Shown here in pieces: positions 28,235-36,978 of a stretch of DNA of 64,000 nt (positions are counted from its first letter, which is position 1; the number at the start of each line of letters is the position of its first letter). This DNA is from Salegentibacter agarivorans. GTDB taxonomy: Bacteria > Bacteroidota > Bacteroidia > Flavobacteriales > Flavobacteriaceae. The position numbers and the translations under genes are program-made. The DNA lies in contig NZ_FOOH01000009.1 of NCBI RefSeq assembly GCF_900113135.1, positions 1 to 64,000 on the forward strand, read 5' to 3'. The notes under the pieces were generated by a model that worked only from the letters and a program-made list of their open reading frames with translations, was not told the DNA's origin and did no database searches.

Positions 28235-28546
28235 ATGAGAAAGCTTAAAATAAAAACTGGAGATACTGTAAGAGTTATTGCTGGAGACCACAAAGGTCAG
28301 GAAGGTAAAGTTCAAAAAGTTCTCATAGAAAAGAATAAAGCCATCGTGGAAGGTGTTAACACTATCTCAAAACATGAGAAACCAAGTGCATCTAACCCAC
28401 AAGGTGGTATTGTAAAGAAAGAAGCTCCTATTCATATTTCTAACCTTTCTTTGTTAGACAAAGATGGTAACACTACCAGAGTTGGATATAAAGAAGAGGA
28501 TGGAAAGAAAGTAAGATTTTCCAAAAAATCTAATGAAGTAATTTAG
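28235..28546 (+). CDS. rplX: 50S ribosomal protein L24 (uL24)
   Basis: The 103-residue L24 has a KOW motif ([24 protein letters not shown], residues 6-29) and the downstream [13 protein letters not shown] segment. It initiates 50S assembly. Two bases separate it from rplE. Confidence 0.97.
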   Translation: MRKLKIKTGDTVRVIAGDHKGQEGKVQKVLIEKNKAIVEGVNTISKHEKPSASNPQGGIVKKEAPIHISNLSLLDKDGNTTRVGYKEEDGKKVRFSKKSNEVI

Positions 28547-28548
28547 TT

Positions 28549-29100
28549 ATGGCATACGTACCAAGACTTAGAGCAGAATATGCAGAGCGAGTAAAGCCTG
28601 CATTAAAAGAAGAATTTAGCTATGCTAACGTAATGGAGATCCCAAAACTTGAAAAAATAGTTTTGAGCCGTGGCGTTGGTGCAGCTGTAGCAGATAAAAA
28701 GCTAATTGACCATGCTGTAGATGAACTTTCTACAATTACCGGTCAAAAAGCGGTGCAAACCATTTCTAAAAAGGATGTTGCTTCATTCAAACTTCGTAAA
28801 GGTATGCCTATTGGGGCAAAAGTTACTTTGCGAGGATACAGAATGTACGAATTCTTAGATCGTTTAATCACATCAGCACTTCCACGTGTTCGTGACTTTA
28901 ACGGGATTAAGGCTAATGGTTTTGATGGTAGAGGAAACTATAATTTAGGAATTACTGAGCAAATCATCTTTCCGGAGATTGATATTGATAAAGTAAACCG
29001 AATTAATGGTATGGATATTACCTTCGTGACCACTGCCAAGACCGATAAGGAAGCAAAATCGTTGTTAACCGAACTAGGATTACCTTTTAAAAAGAATTAA
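28549..29100 (+). CDS. rplE: 50S ribosomal protein L5 (uL5)
   Basis: The 183-residue L5 contains [47 protein letters not shown] and [10 protein letters not shown], with a C-terminal half ending GLPFKKN. It binds 5S rRNA and contacts the P-site tRNA. The ORF is of family length and lies two bases before rpsN. Confidence 0.97.
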   Translation: MAYVPRLRAEYAERVKPALKEEFSYANVMEIPKLEKIVLSRGVGAAVADKKLIDHAVDELSTITGQKAVQTISKKDVASFKLRKGMPIGAKVTLRGYRMYEFLDRLITSALPRVRDFNGIKANGFDGRGNYNLGITEQIIFPEIDIDKVNRINGMDITFVTTAKTDKEAKSLLTELGLPFKKN

Positions 29101-29102
29101 TT

Positions 29103-29372
29103 ATGGCTAAAGAATCAATGAAAGCCCGTGAGGTGAAGAGACAAAAAATGGTAAAAAAGTATGCTGAAAAACGCGAGGCTTTAAAAGAAGCTGGCGATTG
29201 GGAAGCACTACAAAAATTACCAAAAAATTCTTCTCCTGTACGTTTGCATAACCGTTGTAAGCTAACTGGTAGGCCAAAAGGTTATATGAGACAGTTTGGT
29301 CTTTCTCGTGTAATGTTTAGAGAAATGGCTAATAAGGGATTAATTCCTGGAGTTAGAAAAGCTAGTTGGTAA
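29103..29372 (+). CDS. rpsN: 30S ribosomal protein S14 (uS14), zinc-free long form
   Basis: The 89-residue S14 carries [38 protein letters not shown]. It is the long type without the CxxC...CxxC zinc motif: only one cysteine is present. It lies in the 30S head. The following spacer of 66 bases to rpsH contains a small TCCCG/CGGGA hairpin at 29396-29410. Confidence 0.97.
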   Translation: MAKESMKAREVKRQKMVKKYAEKREALKEAGDWEALQKLPKNSSPVRLHNRCKLTGRPKGYMRQFGLSRVMFREMANKGLIPGVRKASW

Positions 29373-29395
29373 AATTATAAATTGGTTGCAGGTTC

Positions 29396-29410
29396 TCCCG
29401 AGTGACGGGA
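29396..29410. repeat. Small palindrome in the rpsN-rpsH spacer
   Basis: TCCCG, a 5-base loop, and CGGGA form a short hairpin in an unusually long spacer for this cluster. It has no T run and resembles a remnant of the TCCCGA-type dispersed repeats seen between rpsJ and rplC. Confidence 0.4.
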
Positions 29411-29438
29411 CGAAAACCACATCCGCAAATTAAGATAG

Positions 29439-29837
29439 ATGAATACAGATCCTATTGCAGATTATTTGACAAGAGTTAGGAACGCTGTGGCTGCAAACCA
29501 CAGGGTGGTAGAAATACCAGCTTCTAACCTTAAAAAGGAGATTACAAAAATATTATTCGATCAGGGATATATTCTTAGTTACAAGTTTGATGATGCTAGT
29601 GCCCAGGGAACAATTAAAATTGCCCTTAAGTACGACAAGATCACAAAAGAACCTGTAATTAAAGATATCCAGAGAATAAGTAAACCTGGTTTACGTAAGT
29701 ATGCCGGCGCTAACGAATTGCCACGTATCTTAAACGGTCTTGGTATCGCTATAGTTTCTACTTCTCACGGTGTAATGACCGGGAAGCAGGCTAAAGCCGA
29801 GAAAGTTGGTGGTGAAGTATTGTGTTACGTTTACTAA
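29439..29837 (+). CDS. rpsH: 30S ribosomal protein S8 (uS8)
   Basis: The 132-residue S8 begins MNTDPIADYLTRVRNAV and ends with STSHGVMTGKQAKAEKVGGEVLCYVY, both signatures. It binds the central domain of 16S rRNA. In E. coli S8 represses the spc operon at rplE. I saw no equivalent structure at rplE here. Confidence 0.97.
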   Translation: MNTDPIADYLTRVRNAVAANHRVVEIPASNLKKEITKILFDQGYILSYKFDDASAQGTIKIALKYDKITKEPVIKDIQRISKPGLRKYAGANELPRILNGLGIAIVSTSHGVMTGKQAKAEKVGGEVLCYVY

Positions 29838-29856
29838 TACTTAAAAGACTAAAGAA

Positions 29857-30399
29857 ATGTCAAGAATAGGTAAAAGCCCAATTACAATTCCAGAAGGTGT
29901 AAATGTAGACCTTAAAGATGGCGTTGTAACGGTAAAAGGAAAATTAGGAGAACTTAAGCAGGAAGTTAGCGACATTGATGTAAAAATTGAAGATGGCGTA
30001 ATTACTTTTGAACGTTCTTCAGAGAAAAGTGATCAGAAAGCAAAACACGGTCTTTATCGTGCTTTGATAAACAATATGATTGAAGGAGTAACTAACGGAT
30101 ATACAAAATCTTTAGAATTGGTTGGAGTTGGATATAGAGCTTCTAACCAGGGACAAAAATTAGATTTAGCCGTTGGGTTTTCCCATAATATTGTAATAGA
30201 TTTGGCACCGGAAGTTAAAGTAGAAGCAATTTCTGAGAAAGGGAAAAACCCAATCGTGAAATTAACTTCTTACGATAAACAACTTGTGGGCCAGGTAGCT
30301 GCTAAAATACGCTCCTTTAGAGCACCAGAGCCTTATAAAGGTAAAGGTATTAAGTATGTTGGAGAACAATTACGTAGAAAAGCAGGTAAATCAGCTTAA
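29857..30399 (+). CDS. rplF: 50S ribosomal protein L6 (uL6)
   Basis: The 180-residue L6 has two related domains: SRIGKSPITIPEGV at the N-terminus and the C-terminal signature PEPYKGKGIKYVGEQLRRKAGK. It lies near the factor-binding site. Family length; 12 bases before rplR. Confidence 0.97.
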   Translation: MSRIGKSPITIPEGVNVDLKDGVVTVKGKLGELKQEVSDIDVKIEDGVITFERSSEKSDQKAKHGLYRALINNMIEGVTNGYTKSLELVGVGYRASNQGQKLDLAVGFSHNIVIDLAPEVKVEAISEKGKNPIVKLTSYDKQLVGQVAAKIRSFRAPEPYKGKGIKYVGEQLRRKAGKSA

Positions 30400-30411
30400 T
30401 AAAGTTTAGAT

Positions 30412-30765
30412 ATGGCAGTTTCAAAACAAGATAGACGAAATAAGATAAGAAAGCGTGTTCGTAAGTCAATTACGGGTACCGCTAGCCGTCCAAGATTATC
30501 TGTATTTAGAAGTAATAAAGAAATTTATGCTCAAATTATAGATGACGTAGAAGGAAAAACACTAGCTGCAGCCTCTTCAAGAGATAAGGGCGTATCAGTA
30601 GAAGGTGATAAATCCAAACAAGCAGAATTGGTTGGTAAAGCCCTTGCTGAAAAAGCTTTGAAAGCCGGTGTAGAAACCATTTCTTTTGACAGAGGTGGTT
30701 ACCTGTATCACGGAAGAGTTAAATCATTAGCAGAAGGTGCTCGAGAAGGAGGACTAAAATTCTAG
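30412..30765 (+). CDS. rplR: 50S ribosomal protein L18 (uL18)
   Basis: The 117-residue L18 has an arginine-rich N-terminus ([29 protein letters not shown]) and ends with [26 protein letters not shown]. It binds 5S rRNA together with L5. Typical size and location between rplF and rpsE. Confidence 0.97.
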   Translation: MAVSKQDRRNKIRKRVRKSITGTASRPRLSVFRSNKEIYAQIIDDVEGKTLAAASSRDKGVSVEGDKSKQAELVGKALAEKALKAGVETISFDRGGYLYHGRVKSLAEGAREGGLKF

Positions 30766-30771
30766 AAAATT

Positions 30772-31296
30772 ATGTATCAAGATTATAAAAACGTAGAACA
30801 TGTAAAACCGGGCGGACTTGAATTAAAAGACCGTTTGGTAGGAGTACAACGTGTGACCAAAGTAACCAAAGGTGGTAGAGCTTTTGGATTTTCTGCTATT
30901 GTTGTAGTAGGAGATGAGAATGGTGTTGTAGGGCAAGGTTTAGGTAAATCTAAAGAAGTTGCCGATGCTATCTCTAAAGCTGTGGAAGATGCAAAGAAGA
31001 ATTTAGTGCGTATTCCTTTACATAAAGGAAGCCTTCCTCATGAGCAAAAAGGTAAGTATGGTGGAGCAAGAGTTCTTTTGCTACCTGCTGCAACTGGTAC
31101 CGGGATTATAGCCGGTGGTGCAATTCGTGCCGTACTGGAAGCTGTTGGTGTACACGACGTACTTTCTAAAAACCAGGGTTCTTCAAACCCACACAACGTG
31201 GTAAAAGCTACTTTTGATGCGCTACTTCAATTAAGAAGTGCGGATACTGTTGCTAAACAACGTGGTATTTCATTAGAAAAGGTTTTTAAAGGATAA
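30772..31296 (+). CDS. rpsE: 30S ribosomal protein S5 (uS5)
   Basis: The 174-residue S5 has the double-stranded RNA-binding N-terminal domain ([21 protein letters not shown]) and the C-terminal [29 protein letters not shown]. It contributes to decoding fidelity and the mRNA entry helicase. rpmD follows after 13 bases that contain an AAGGAG sequence. Confidence 0.97.
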   Translation: MYQDYKNVEHVKPGGLELKDRLVGVQRVTKVTKGGRAFGFSAIVVVGDENGVVGQGLGKSKEVADAISKAVEDAKKNLVRIPLHKGSLPHEQKGKYGGARVLLLPAATGTGIIAGGAIRAVLEAVGVHDVLSKNQGSSNPHNVVKATFDALLQLRSADTVAKQRGISLEKVFKG

Positions 31297-31309
31297 ATCA
31301 AGGAGAAAG

Positions 31310-31492
31310 ATGGGAAAGATAAAAGTTACAAAAGTAAAGAGTGCAATTAACCGATCTAAAAACCAGAAACTGGTTTTAGAGTCTCTTGGTCTTAAGAAAA
31401 TTGGCCAAACGGTAGAGCACAACGATACGCCAAACATCCTTGGTATGGTAAATAAAGTTAAACATTTAGTTTCCATTGAGGAAACAAAATAA
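31310..31492 (+). CDS. rpmD: 50S ribosomal protein L30 (uL30)
   Basis: The 60-residue L30 matches the short bacterial form, with KVTKVKSAINRSKNQKLVLESLGLKK and a C-terminal GMVNKVKHLVSIEE. A strong AAGGAG lies at 31300-31305, 4 bases before the ATG. This is the only clear Shine-Dalgarno sequence I noticed among the ribosomal genes of the window. Position before rplO is canonical. Confidence 0.95.
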   Translation: MGKIKVTKVKSAINRSKNQKLVLESLGLKKIGQTVEHNDTPNILGMVNKVKHLVSIEETK

Positions 31493-31501
31493 TAAATTCA
31501 C

Positions 31502-31954
31502 ATGGAATTAAATAACTTAAAACCTGCAAAAGGTTCAGTTAAGAGTAACAACAAGCGTGTTGGCCGTGGAGAAGGATCAGGTAAAGGTGGTACTGCCACC
31601 CGTGGTCACAAAGGGGCTAAATCTCGTTCTGGTTACTCCAAGAAGATTGGTTTTGAAGGAGGGCAGATGCCACTTCAACGTCGTGTTCCAAAATTTGGTT
31701 TCACTAACAGAAATCGTGTAGCATACCAGGGTGTTAACCTTGATACCTTACAGCGTTTGGTTGATGAAGGTAAAATTAAAGATACTGTAGATGTTGATAC
31801 TTTGATCGAAAACGGTCTTGTGAGTAAAAACAAACCAGTAAAGATATTAGGTAGAGGTGAATTAAAGGCAAAGTTGAAAATATCTGTTCATAAATTTACA
31901 GCCACAGCTAAAGAAGCTATAGAAGCTGCTGGAGGTGAAGTTGTTACTTTATAA
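31502..31954 (+). CDS. rplO: 50S ribosomal protein L15 (uL15)
   Basis: The 150-residue L15 has the Gly-rich N-terminus KRVGRGEGSGKGGTATRGHKGAKSRSG and GFEGGQMPLQRRVPKFGF, with a globular C-terminal half. It is a late-binding 23S rRNA protein. It lies 11 bases before secY, the usual order. Confidence 0.97.
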   Translation: MELNNLKPAKGSVKSNNKRVGRGEGSGKGGTATRGHKGAKSRSGYSKKIGFEGGQMPLQRRVPKFGFTNRNRVAYQGVNLDTLQRLVDEGKIKDTVDVDTLIENGLVSKNKPVKILGRGELKAKLKISVHKFTATAKEAIEAAGGEVVTL

Positions 31955-31965
31955 TAGATAGCCAA

Positions 31966-33303
31966 ATGAAATTCATCAATACTATTAAAAATATTTGGAA
32001 GATCGAGGAGCTAAAAAATAGAATTTTAGTAACCCTCGGTCTGTTATTAGTTTATCGTTTTGGAGCGCAAGTTGTGCTTCCCGGGATAGATGCTTCGCAG
32101 CTATCTAACCTGGCATCCCAAACAGATGGAGGTCTTTTAGGCCTCTTAAACGCATTTACAGGTGGAGCTTTTTCTAATGCTTCTGTATTTGCATTGGGAA
32201 TTATGCCATATATCTCGGCTTCTATTGTAGTGCAGCTAATGGGTATTGCTATACCTTACCTGCAAAAACTGCAAAAAGAAGGTGAAAGTGGTAGACGTAA
32301 GATCAATCAGATCACCCGTTGGTTAACTATTGCAATTACATTAGTACAGGGACCCGGTTATATCTATAACCTTTTTGCTACACTTCCGCAGCAAGCCTTT
32401 TTATTAGGTGATACTGTTACGTTTGTAGCTTCTGCAGTAGTAATTCTTACTACAGGTACCATTTTCGCAATGTGGCTGGGTGAAAAGATAACCGACAAAG
32501 GTATTGGTAATGGTATTTCGCTATTAATTATGGTAGGTATTATTGCTACCTTACCACAAGCATTTATTCAGGAATTCGCTTCCAGGGTATTTGAATCTAA
32601 CGGTGGCCTTATTATGATTCTTATTGAATTGGTAATTTGGTTTGCTATTATTCTTGCTTCGGTAATGTTGGTGATGGCAGTGCGCCAAATCCCGGTGCAA
32701 TATGCCAGAAGAACCGCCTCTGGAGGTTACGAGAAAAACGTATTTGGATCAAGACAGTACATTCCACTTAAGCTTAATGCTTCAGGTGTAATGCCAATTA
32801 TATTTGCGCAGGCAATTATGTTTATCCCAGCTGCTGTAGCAGGATTATCAGATTCTGATGCTGCACAAGGGGTTACCGCTGCCTTTAGCGATATATTTGG
32901 GTTTTGGTATAATGTAGTTTTTGCACTATTAATTATTGTGTTTACTTACTTCTATACCGCGATTACTGTACCTACCAATAAGATGGCTGATGATCTAAAA
33001 CGAAGTGGAGGATTTATTCCGGGCATTCGTCCTGGTACTGAAACCGCTGAGTTTTTAGATAGAATTATGTCTCAAATTACCTTGCCAGGATCTATTTTCC
33101 TTGCGCTTATTGCTGTGTTCCCAGCGATTGTGGTGCAACTCTTAGGTGTGCAACAAGGATGGGCATTGTTTTTTGGAGGAACCTCGCTTTTAATTATGGT
33201 TGGAGTTGCAATAGATACTATGCAACAAGTAAACTCTTACTTGCTGAATAGACATTACGACGGATTAATGAAAACAGGTAAAAACAGAAAAGCAGTAGCT
33301 TAA
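31966..33303 (+). CDS. secY: Preprotein translocase subunit SecY
   Basis: The 445-residue inner-membrane protein has about ten transmembrane segments. Signatures are [18 protein letters not shown] (plug and TM2 area), [14 protein letters not shown], and the cytosolic loop [34 protein letters not shown]. It forms the channel of the Sec translocon, which exports the many signal-peptide proteins of this window. It is followed directly by infA after 2 bases, with no adk or map gene in between. Confidence 0.97.
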   Translation: MKFINTIKNIWKIEELKNRILVTLGLLLVYRFGAQVVLPGIDASQLSNLASQTDGGLLGLLNAFTGGAFSNASVFALGIMPYISASIVVQLMGIAIPYLQKLQKEGESGRRKINQITRWLTIAITLVQGPGYIYNLFATLPQQAFLLGDTVTFVASAVVILTTGTIFAMWLGEKITDKGIGNGISLLIMVGIIATLPQAFIQEFASRVFESNGGLIMILIELVIWFAIILASVMLVMAVRQIPVQYARRTASGGYEKNVFGSRQYIPLKLNASGVMPIIFAQAIMFIPAAVAGLSDSDAAQGVTAAFSDIFGFWYNVVFALLIIVFTYFYTAITVPTNKMADDLKRSGGFIPGIRPGTETAEFLDRIMSQITLPGSIFLALIAVFPAIVVQLLGVQQGWALFFGGTSLLIMVGVAIDTMQQVNSYLLNRHYDGLMKTGKNRKAVA

Positions 33304-33305
33304 TT

Positions 33306-33521
33306 ATGGCAAAACAACCGGCAATAGAACAAGACGGAACAATTATAGAAGCATTATCTAATGCAATGTTTCGTGTAGAATTGGAAAATGGTCACGTTGT
33401 GACAGCTCATATCTCTGGGAAGATGCGTATGCACTACATTAAATTGTTACCTGGAGATAAAGTAAAACTGGAAATGAGCCCTTACGATTTAAGTAAGGCT
33501 CGTATAACATACAGATACTAA
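33306..33521 (+). CDS. infA: Translation initiation factor IF-1
   Basis: The 71-residue OB-fold protein has the family sequence [22 protein letters not shown] and [35 protein letters not shown]-1 blocks the A site during initiation. It is the last gene of the block starting at rplC; a new promoter follows within 10 bases of its stop. Confidence 0.97.
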   Translation: MAKQPAIEQDGTIIEALSNAMFRVELENGHVVTAHISGKMRMHYIKLLPGDKVKLEMSPYDLSKARITYRY

Positions 33522-33527
33522 AAGTAA

Positions 33528-33560
33528 TTTGAGCTATTTATAAAATTTTCAGTACTTTTG
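33528..33560 (+). promoter_or_regulatory. Promoter of the rpmJ-rpsM-rpsK-rpsD-rpoA-rplQ unit
   Basis: TTTG at 33528-33531, a 21-base spacer, and TACTTTTG at 33553-33560 match the Bacteroidota consensus. It starts 6 bases after infA and 80 bases before rpmJ, giving a leader with a strong hairpin. Confidence 0.7.
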
Positions 33561-33590
33561 CAACCTGAAAAAAATATGAATGCTGAAATC

Positions 33591-33617
33591 CTGATTTTGA
33601 GCCTATTTCAAAATCAG
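33591..33617 (+). promoter_or_regulatory. Hairpin in the rpmJ/alpha-operon leader
   Basis: CTGATTTTGA and TCAAAATCAG form a perfect 10-bp stem with a 7-base loop, 22 bases before the rpmJ ATG. It is followed by A-rich sequence and no T run, so it is not a terminator. Because S4 (encoded downstream) represses the alpha operon through a leader structure in E. coli, a similar autoregulatory role is possible here, but that is an inference. Confidence 0.5.
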
Positions 33618-33639
33618 TGAATTGAAAAAAACTAAAGAG

Positions 33640-33756
33640 ATGAAAGTTAGAGCATCAGTAAAAAAAAGAAGTGCCGACTGCAAAATTGTACGCAGAAAAG
33701 GGCGCCTTTACGTAATTAACAAAAAGAATCCTAGATTTAAACAAAGACAAGGCTAA
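33640..33756 (+). CDS. rpmJ: 50S ribosomal protein L36 (bL36), zinc-free form
   Basis: This 38-residue gene reads [20 protein letters not shown] at its start and ends NPRFKQRQG. The zinc-binding C-C-C-H set of the common L36 is absent: only one cysteine remains, so it is the zinc-independent type. It lies between the new promoter and rpsM (3 bases away). It is too short for ordinary ORF cut-offs and easily missed. Confidence 0.95.
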   Translation: MKVRASVKKRSADCKIVRRKGRLYVINKKNPRFKQRQG

Positions 33757-33758
33757 TT

Positions 33759-34133
33759 ATGGCAAGAATTGCAGGGGTAGATATACCTAAACAAAAGCGA
33801 GGAGTTATAGCATTGACCTATATCTTCGGAATTGGTAGAAGCAGGGCTCAAAAGATCCTTAGCCAGGCCAAAGTAGATGAAAGCAAAAAAGTTTCAGATT
33901 GGGACGATGAAGAAATTGGTCGTATTCGTGAAGCTGTTGGTGAATTTACAATCGAAGGAGAATTACGTACAGAAGTTCAAATGAGTATTAAGCGTCTAAT
34001 GGATATTGGATGCTATAGAGGTATTCGCCACAGAAGTGGTTTGCCACTTAGAGGTCAAAGAACCAAAAATAACTCAAGAACCAGAAAAGGTAGAAGAAAA
34101 ACAGTTGCTAACAAGAAGAAAGCAACTAAATAG
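33759..34133 (+). CDS. rpsM: 30S ribosomal protein S13 (uS13)
   Basis: The 124-residue S13 begins [27 protein letters not shown] and has the basic C-terminus [39 protein letters not shown]. It contacts P-site tRNA and the 50S subunit. Normal length and order, with rpsK after 8 bases. Confidence 0.97.
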   Translation: MARIAGVDIPKQKRGVIALTYIFGIGRSRAQKILSQAKVDESKKVSDWDDEEIGRIREAVGEFTIEGELRTEVQMSIKRLMDIGCYRGIRHRSGLPLRGQRTKNNSRTRKGRRKTVANKKKATK

Positions 34134-34141
34134 TAAGTAAT

Positions 34142-34528
34142 ATGGCAAAGAAGACAGTTCAAAAAAAGCGTAAAGTAACCGTGGAGTCCGTAGGGCAAGC
34201 ACACGTTACGGCTTCTTTCAATAACATTATTGTTTCCCTAACCAATAAAAAGGGAGACGTTATTGCTTGGTCATCTGCAGGAAAAATGGGTTTTAGAGGT
34301 TCTAAAAAGAATACTCCTTATGCTGCCCAGTTAGCTGCAGAAGACGCGTCTAAAGTAGCTCACGAAGCTGGTTTGCGCAAAGTTAAAGTTTACGTTAAAG
34401 GGCCGGGGAATGGTAGAGAATCTGCTATTCGTTCGCTTCATAACAACGGGATTGAGGTAACAGAAATTATTGATGTTACTCCATTACCACACAATGGATG
34501 TCGTCCTCCTAAGAGACGTAGAGTTTAA
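34142..34528 (+). CDS. rpsK: 30S ribosomal protein S11 (uS11)
   Basis: The 128-residue S11 contains [40 protein letters not shown] and ends [12 protein letters not shown]. It lies on the platform of the 30S subunit near the E site. An 87-base structured spacer separates it from rpsD, whereas neighbouring spacers are below 25 bases. Confidence 0.97.
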   Translation: MAKKTVQKKRKVTVESVGQAHVTASFNNIIVSLTNKKGDVIAWSSAGKMGFRGSKKNTPYAAQLAAEDASKVAHEAGLRKVKVYVKGPGNGRESAIRSLHNNGIEVTEIIDVTPLPHNGCRPPKRRRV

Positions 34529-34546
34529 TAAATAGTATAATAATAA

Positions 34547-34600
34547 GAGAGGAGTTAAGATTATCGAAGGACAGAGACCTTAATTCATAATCCCTTTCTT
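34547..34600 (+). promoter_or_regulatory. Structured spacer before rpsD, candidate S4 leader element
   Basis: Nested pairings are visible: GATTAT (34559-34564) with ATAATC (34587-34592), and inside it AAGG (34567-34570) with CCTT (34578-34581) around a 7-base loop. Outer purine-rich GAGAGG can also pair in part with CCTTTCTT. It sits directly before rpsD. Ribosomal-protein leaders, including S4 types, are known in Bacteroidota; whether this is one is an inference from position and folding. Confidence 0.45.
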
Positions 34601-34615
34601 CTAAAATTTAAATTA

Positions 34616-35221
34616 ATGGCAAGATATACTGGTCCAAAGACTAAAATAGCCCGTAAATTCGGTGAAGCTATTTTTGGAGACGATAAATCTTTTGAAAAAA
34701 GAAATTATCCTCCGGGACAACACGGTAACAACCGTCGTCGCGGAAAGAAATCTGAATATGCTATCCAGTTAATGGAAAAGCAAAAAGCAAAATATACTTA
34801 CGGTATCCTTGAGCGTCAGTTTAGCAATATGTTTAAGAAAGCTACTAGAGCACAGGGAATTACTGGTGAAGTTCTACTTCAACTTTGTGAATCACGTCTT
34901 GATAACGTAGTTTATAGAATGGGTATTGCCCCAACTAGAAGCGCAGCAAGACAATTTGTATCTCACAGGCACATTACGGTAAATGGCGAGTTGGTGAATA
35001 TACCTTCTTACCAATTGAAACCTGGTGATGTAGTAAGTGTTCGTGAAAAATCAAAATCTTTACAGGCTATTCAGGATTCACTAGCTAACAATAGCAGTGT
35101 TTACGAATGGATTACCTGGAATAACGAAACAAAACAAGGAACTTTTGTTTCAGTACCCGGACGTATTCAGATTCCGGAAAACATAAATGAACAATTCATC
35201 GTCGAATTATATTCGAAATAA
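34616..35221 (+). CDS. rpsD: 30S ribosomal protein S4 (uS4), zinc-free form
   Basis: The 201-residue S4 begins [21 protein letters not shown], lacks the N-terminal four-cysteine zinc motif found in some S4 proteins, and has the S4 RNA-binding domain [33 protein letters not shown] near residues 93-125. S4 is a primary 16S rRNA assembly protein and, in many bacteria, a translational repressor of the alpha operon. Two structured RNA stretches lie upstream of it in this unit. Confidence 0.97.
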   Translation: MARYTGPKTKIARKFGEAIFGDDKSFEKRNYPPGQHGNNRRRGKKSEYAIQLMEKQKAKYTYGILERQFSNMFKKATRAQGITGEVLLQLCESRLDNVVYRMGIAPTRSAARQFVSHRHITVNGELVNIPSYQLKPGDVVSVREKSKSLQAIQDSLANNSSVYEWITWNNETKQGTFVSVPGRIQIPENINEQFIVELYSK

Positions 35222-35241
35222 TAATTCACAGAAGTCGTAAT

Positions 35242-36234
35242 ATGGCAATACTAAATTTTCAGAAGCCCGATAAAGTTATAATGATTGATTCAACCGATTT
35301 CGAAGGGAAATTTGAATTTCGCCCTTTGGAGCCCGGCTATGGATTAACCGTTGGTAACGCTTTAAGGAGAGTGCTTTTATCTTCGTTAGAAGGTTATGCA
35401 ATCACTTCAATTCGTATAGAAGGCGTAGATCACGAATTCTCCGCTATTCCTGGAGTTGTTGAAGACGTAACAGAAATTATCCTGAATCTTAAACAAGTTA
35501 GGTTCAAAAGGCAAATTGATGAAATAGATAACGAAGCCGTTACCATTTCTGTATCTGGAGAAGAACAAATTACTGCCGGTCACTTTCAAAAATTCATTTC
35601 AGGCTTTCAGGTACTAAACCCAGATCAGGTTATTTGTACTGCAGATAAGAAAGTTAACCTGAATATGGAAATGACCATAGAGAAAGGTAGAGGTTATGTT
35701 CCGGCCGAAGAAAACAAAAAAGCCAACGCACCTCTTGGAACTATATTTACAGATTCTATTTATACACCAATAAAGAACGTAAAGTATAGCATTGAAAACT
35801 ATCGTGTAGAACAAAAAACCGATTATGAAAAATTGGTTTTTGAAATCGTAAGCGATGGCTCTATACATCCAAAAGATGCACTTACTGAAGCTGCAAAAAC
35901 ACTTATCCACCACTTTATGCTATTCTCTGACGAGCGTATTACGCTTGAAGCTGATGAGATAGCACAAACTGAAACTTATGATGAAGAATCTCTTCACATG
36001 AGACAGTTGTTAAAAACTAAGTTGGTAGATATGGATCTTTCAGTAAGAGCTTTAAATTGCTTAAAAGCGGCTGAAGTTGATACTCTAGGAGACCTTGTTT
36101 CATACAACAAAAACGACTTGATGAAGTTTAGAAACTTCGGAAAGAAATCTTTGACAGAGCTTGAAGAACTGGTAAGTAACAAAGGACTTAACTTTGGTAT
36201 GGATCTTTCAAAATACAAATTAGATAAGGACTAA
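35242..36234 (+). CDS. rpoA: DNA-directed RNA polymerase subunit alpha
   Basis: The 330-residue alpha subunit has an N-terminal dimerisation domain ([41 protein letters not shown]) and a C-terminal domain with [45 protein letters not shown], which binds UP elements and activators. Typical length. It is followed by rplQ after 69 bases. Confidence 0.98.
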   Translation: MAILNFQKPDKVIMIDSTDFEGKFEFRPLEPGYGLTVGNALRRVLLSSLEGYAITSIRIEGVDHEFSAIPGVVEDVTEIILNLKQVRFKRQIDEIDNEAVTISVSGEEQITAGHFQKFISGFQVLNPDQVICTADKKVNLNMEMTIEKGRGYVPAEENKKANAPLGTIFTDSIYTPIKNVKYSIENYRVEQKTDYEKLVFEIVSDGSIHPKDALTEAAKTLIHHFMLFSDERITLEADEIAQTETYDEESLHMRQLLKTKLVDMDLSVRALNCLKAAEVDTLGDLVSYNKNDLMKFRNFGKKSLTELEELVSNKGLNFGMDLSKYKLDKD

Positions 36235-36303
36235 TATATAAGTAGTTTTCCATAAAAGCCGGCAAAAGATCGCGCTTTGGGAAAATGAATTAAGAACAAA
36301 ACA

Positions 36304-36813
36304 ATGAGACACGGAAAGAAAACAAACCATTTAGGTAGAAAGACCGCTCACAGGAAGTCTATGCTAGCCAATATGGCCTGCTCTCTTATAGAGCACAAGA
36401 GAATCAATACCACCGTAGCTAAAGCAAAAGCTTTAAAAGTTTTTGTAGAGCCTTTGGTAACTAAGTCTAAAGAAGATACAACCCACAACCGTAGGTTAGT
36501 ATTTAGTAAACTTCGCCAAAAGGAAGCTGTAGCCGAATTGTTTCGTGAGGTAGCTCCTAAAGTTGGTGACCGCCCGGGTGGATACACAAGGGTAATTAAA
36601 TTAGGTAACCGTCTTGGAGATAATGCCGATATGGCCCTTATTGAGTTAGTTGATTACAACGAAACTTATAAACTTGGTAAAACAGAGAAGAAGAAATCTA
36701 CACGTAGAGCGGGTAGAAAGAAATCTACTGAAGCTACTCCAAATGCTCCAAAGGCAGAAGGAAAAACAGAAGAGAAATCTTCAGAAAATAAAGAAGACAA
36801 AAAAGAGGAATAG
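36304..36813 (+). CDS. rplQ: 50S ribosomal protein L17 (bL17) with charged C-terminal tail
   Basis: The 169-residue protein begins with canonical L17 ([34 protein letters not shown]) and the conserved [14 protein letters not shown]-like segment. Residues from about 125 onward form a Lys/Glu/Ser-rich low-complexity tail of about 45 residues ([14 protein letters not shown], then [16 protein letters not shown]) that is absent from the E. coli protein. It is the last gene of the ribosomal cluster and ends before a strong terminator. Confidence 0.95.
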   Translation: MRHGKKTNHLGRKTAHRKSMLANMACSLIEHKRINTTVAKAKALKVFVEPLVTKSKEDTTHNRRLVFSKLRQKEAVAELFREVAPKVGDRPGGYTRVIKLGNRLGDNADMALIELVDYNETYKLGKTEKKKSTRRAGRKKSTEATPNAPKAEGKTEEKSSENKEDKKEE

Positions 36814-36841
36814 AAATGAATCTTTTAAAGTTCTAATTTTT

Positions 36842-36876
36842 AAAAAGGATAAACTCTCAGGGTTTATCCTTTTTTT
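36842..36876 (+). terminator. Intrinsic terminator after rplQ
   Basis: A perfect 13-bp stem (AAAAAGGATAAAC at 36842-36854 with GTTTATCCTTTTT at 36862-36874), 7-base loop and T run end the ribosomal supercluster 28 bases after rplQ. Confidence 0.92.
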
Positions 36877-36897
36877 ATATATTAAAGTGAAATAGTC

Positions 36898-36952
36898 ATT
36901 TCCGCGAAGGCGGAAATCTAAAGATTAAAAAAATTTCCGTAGCTGCGGAAAT
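36898..36952. repeat. Two tandem TTTCCGC palindromes upstream of carA
   Basis: ATTTCCGC, 4-base loop, GCGGAAAT (36898-36917) is followed 15 bases later by a related ATTTCCG...CGGAAAT palindrome (36933-36952). The two are near-copies and look like members of a dispersed short palindromic repeat. They occupy much of the rplQ-carA spacer. Confidence 0.65.
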
Positions 36953-36978
36953 CCCAGCAACACAACAAATAAAGCAAA

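Noticed and set aside
33657-33740. Zinc-ribbon L36
   Set aside because: Only one cysteine is present, so it is the zinc-independent form.
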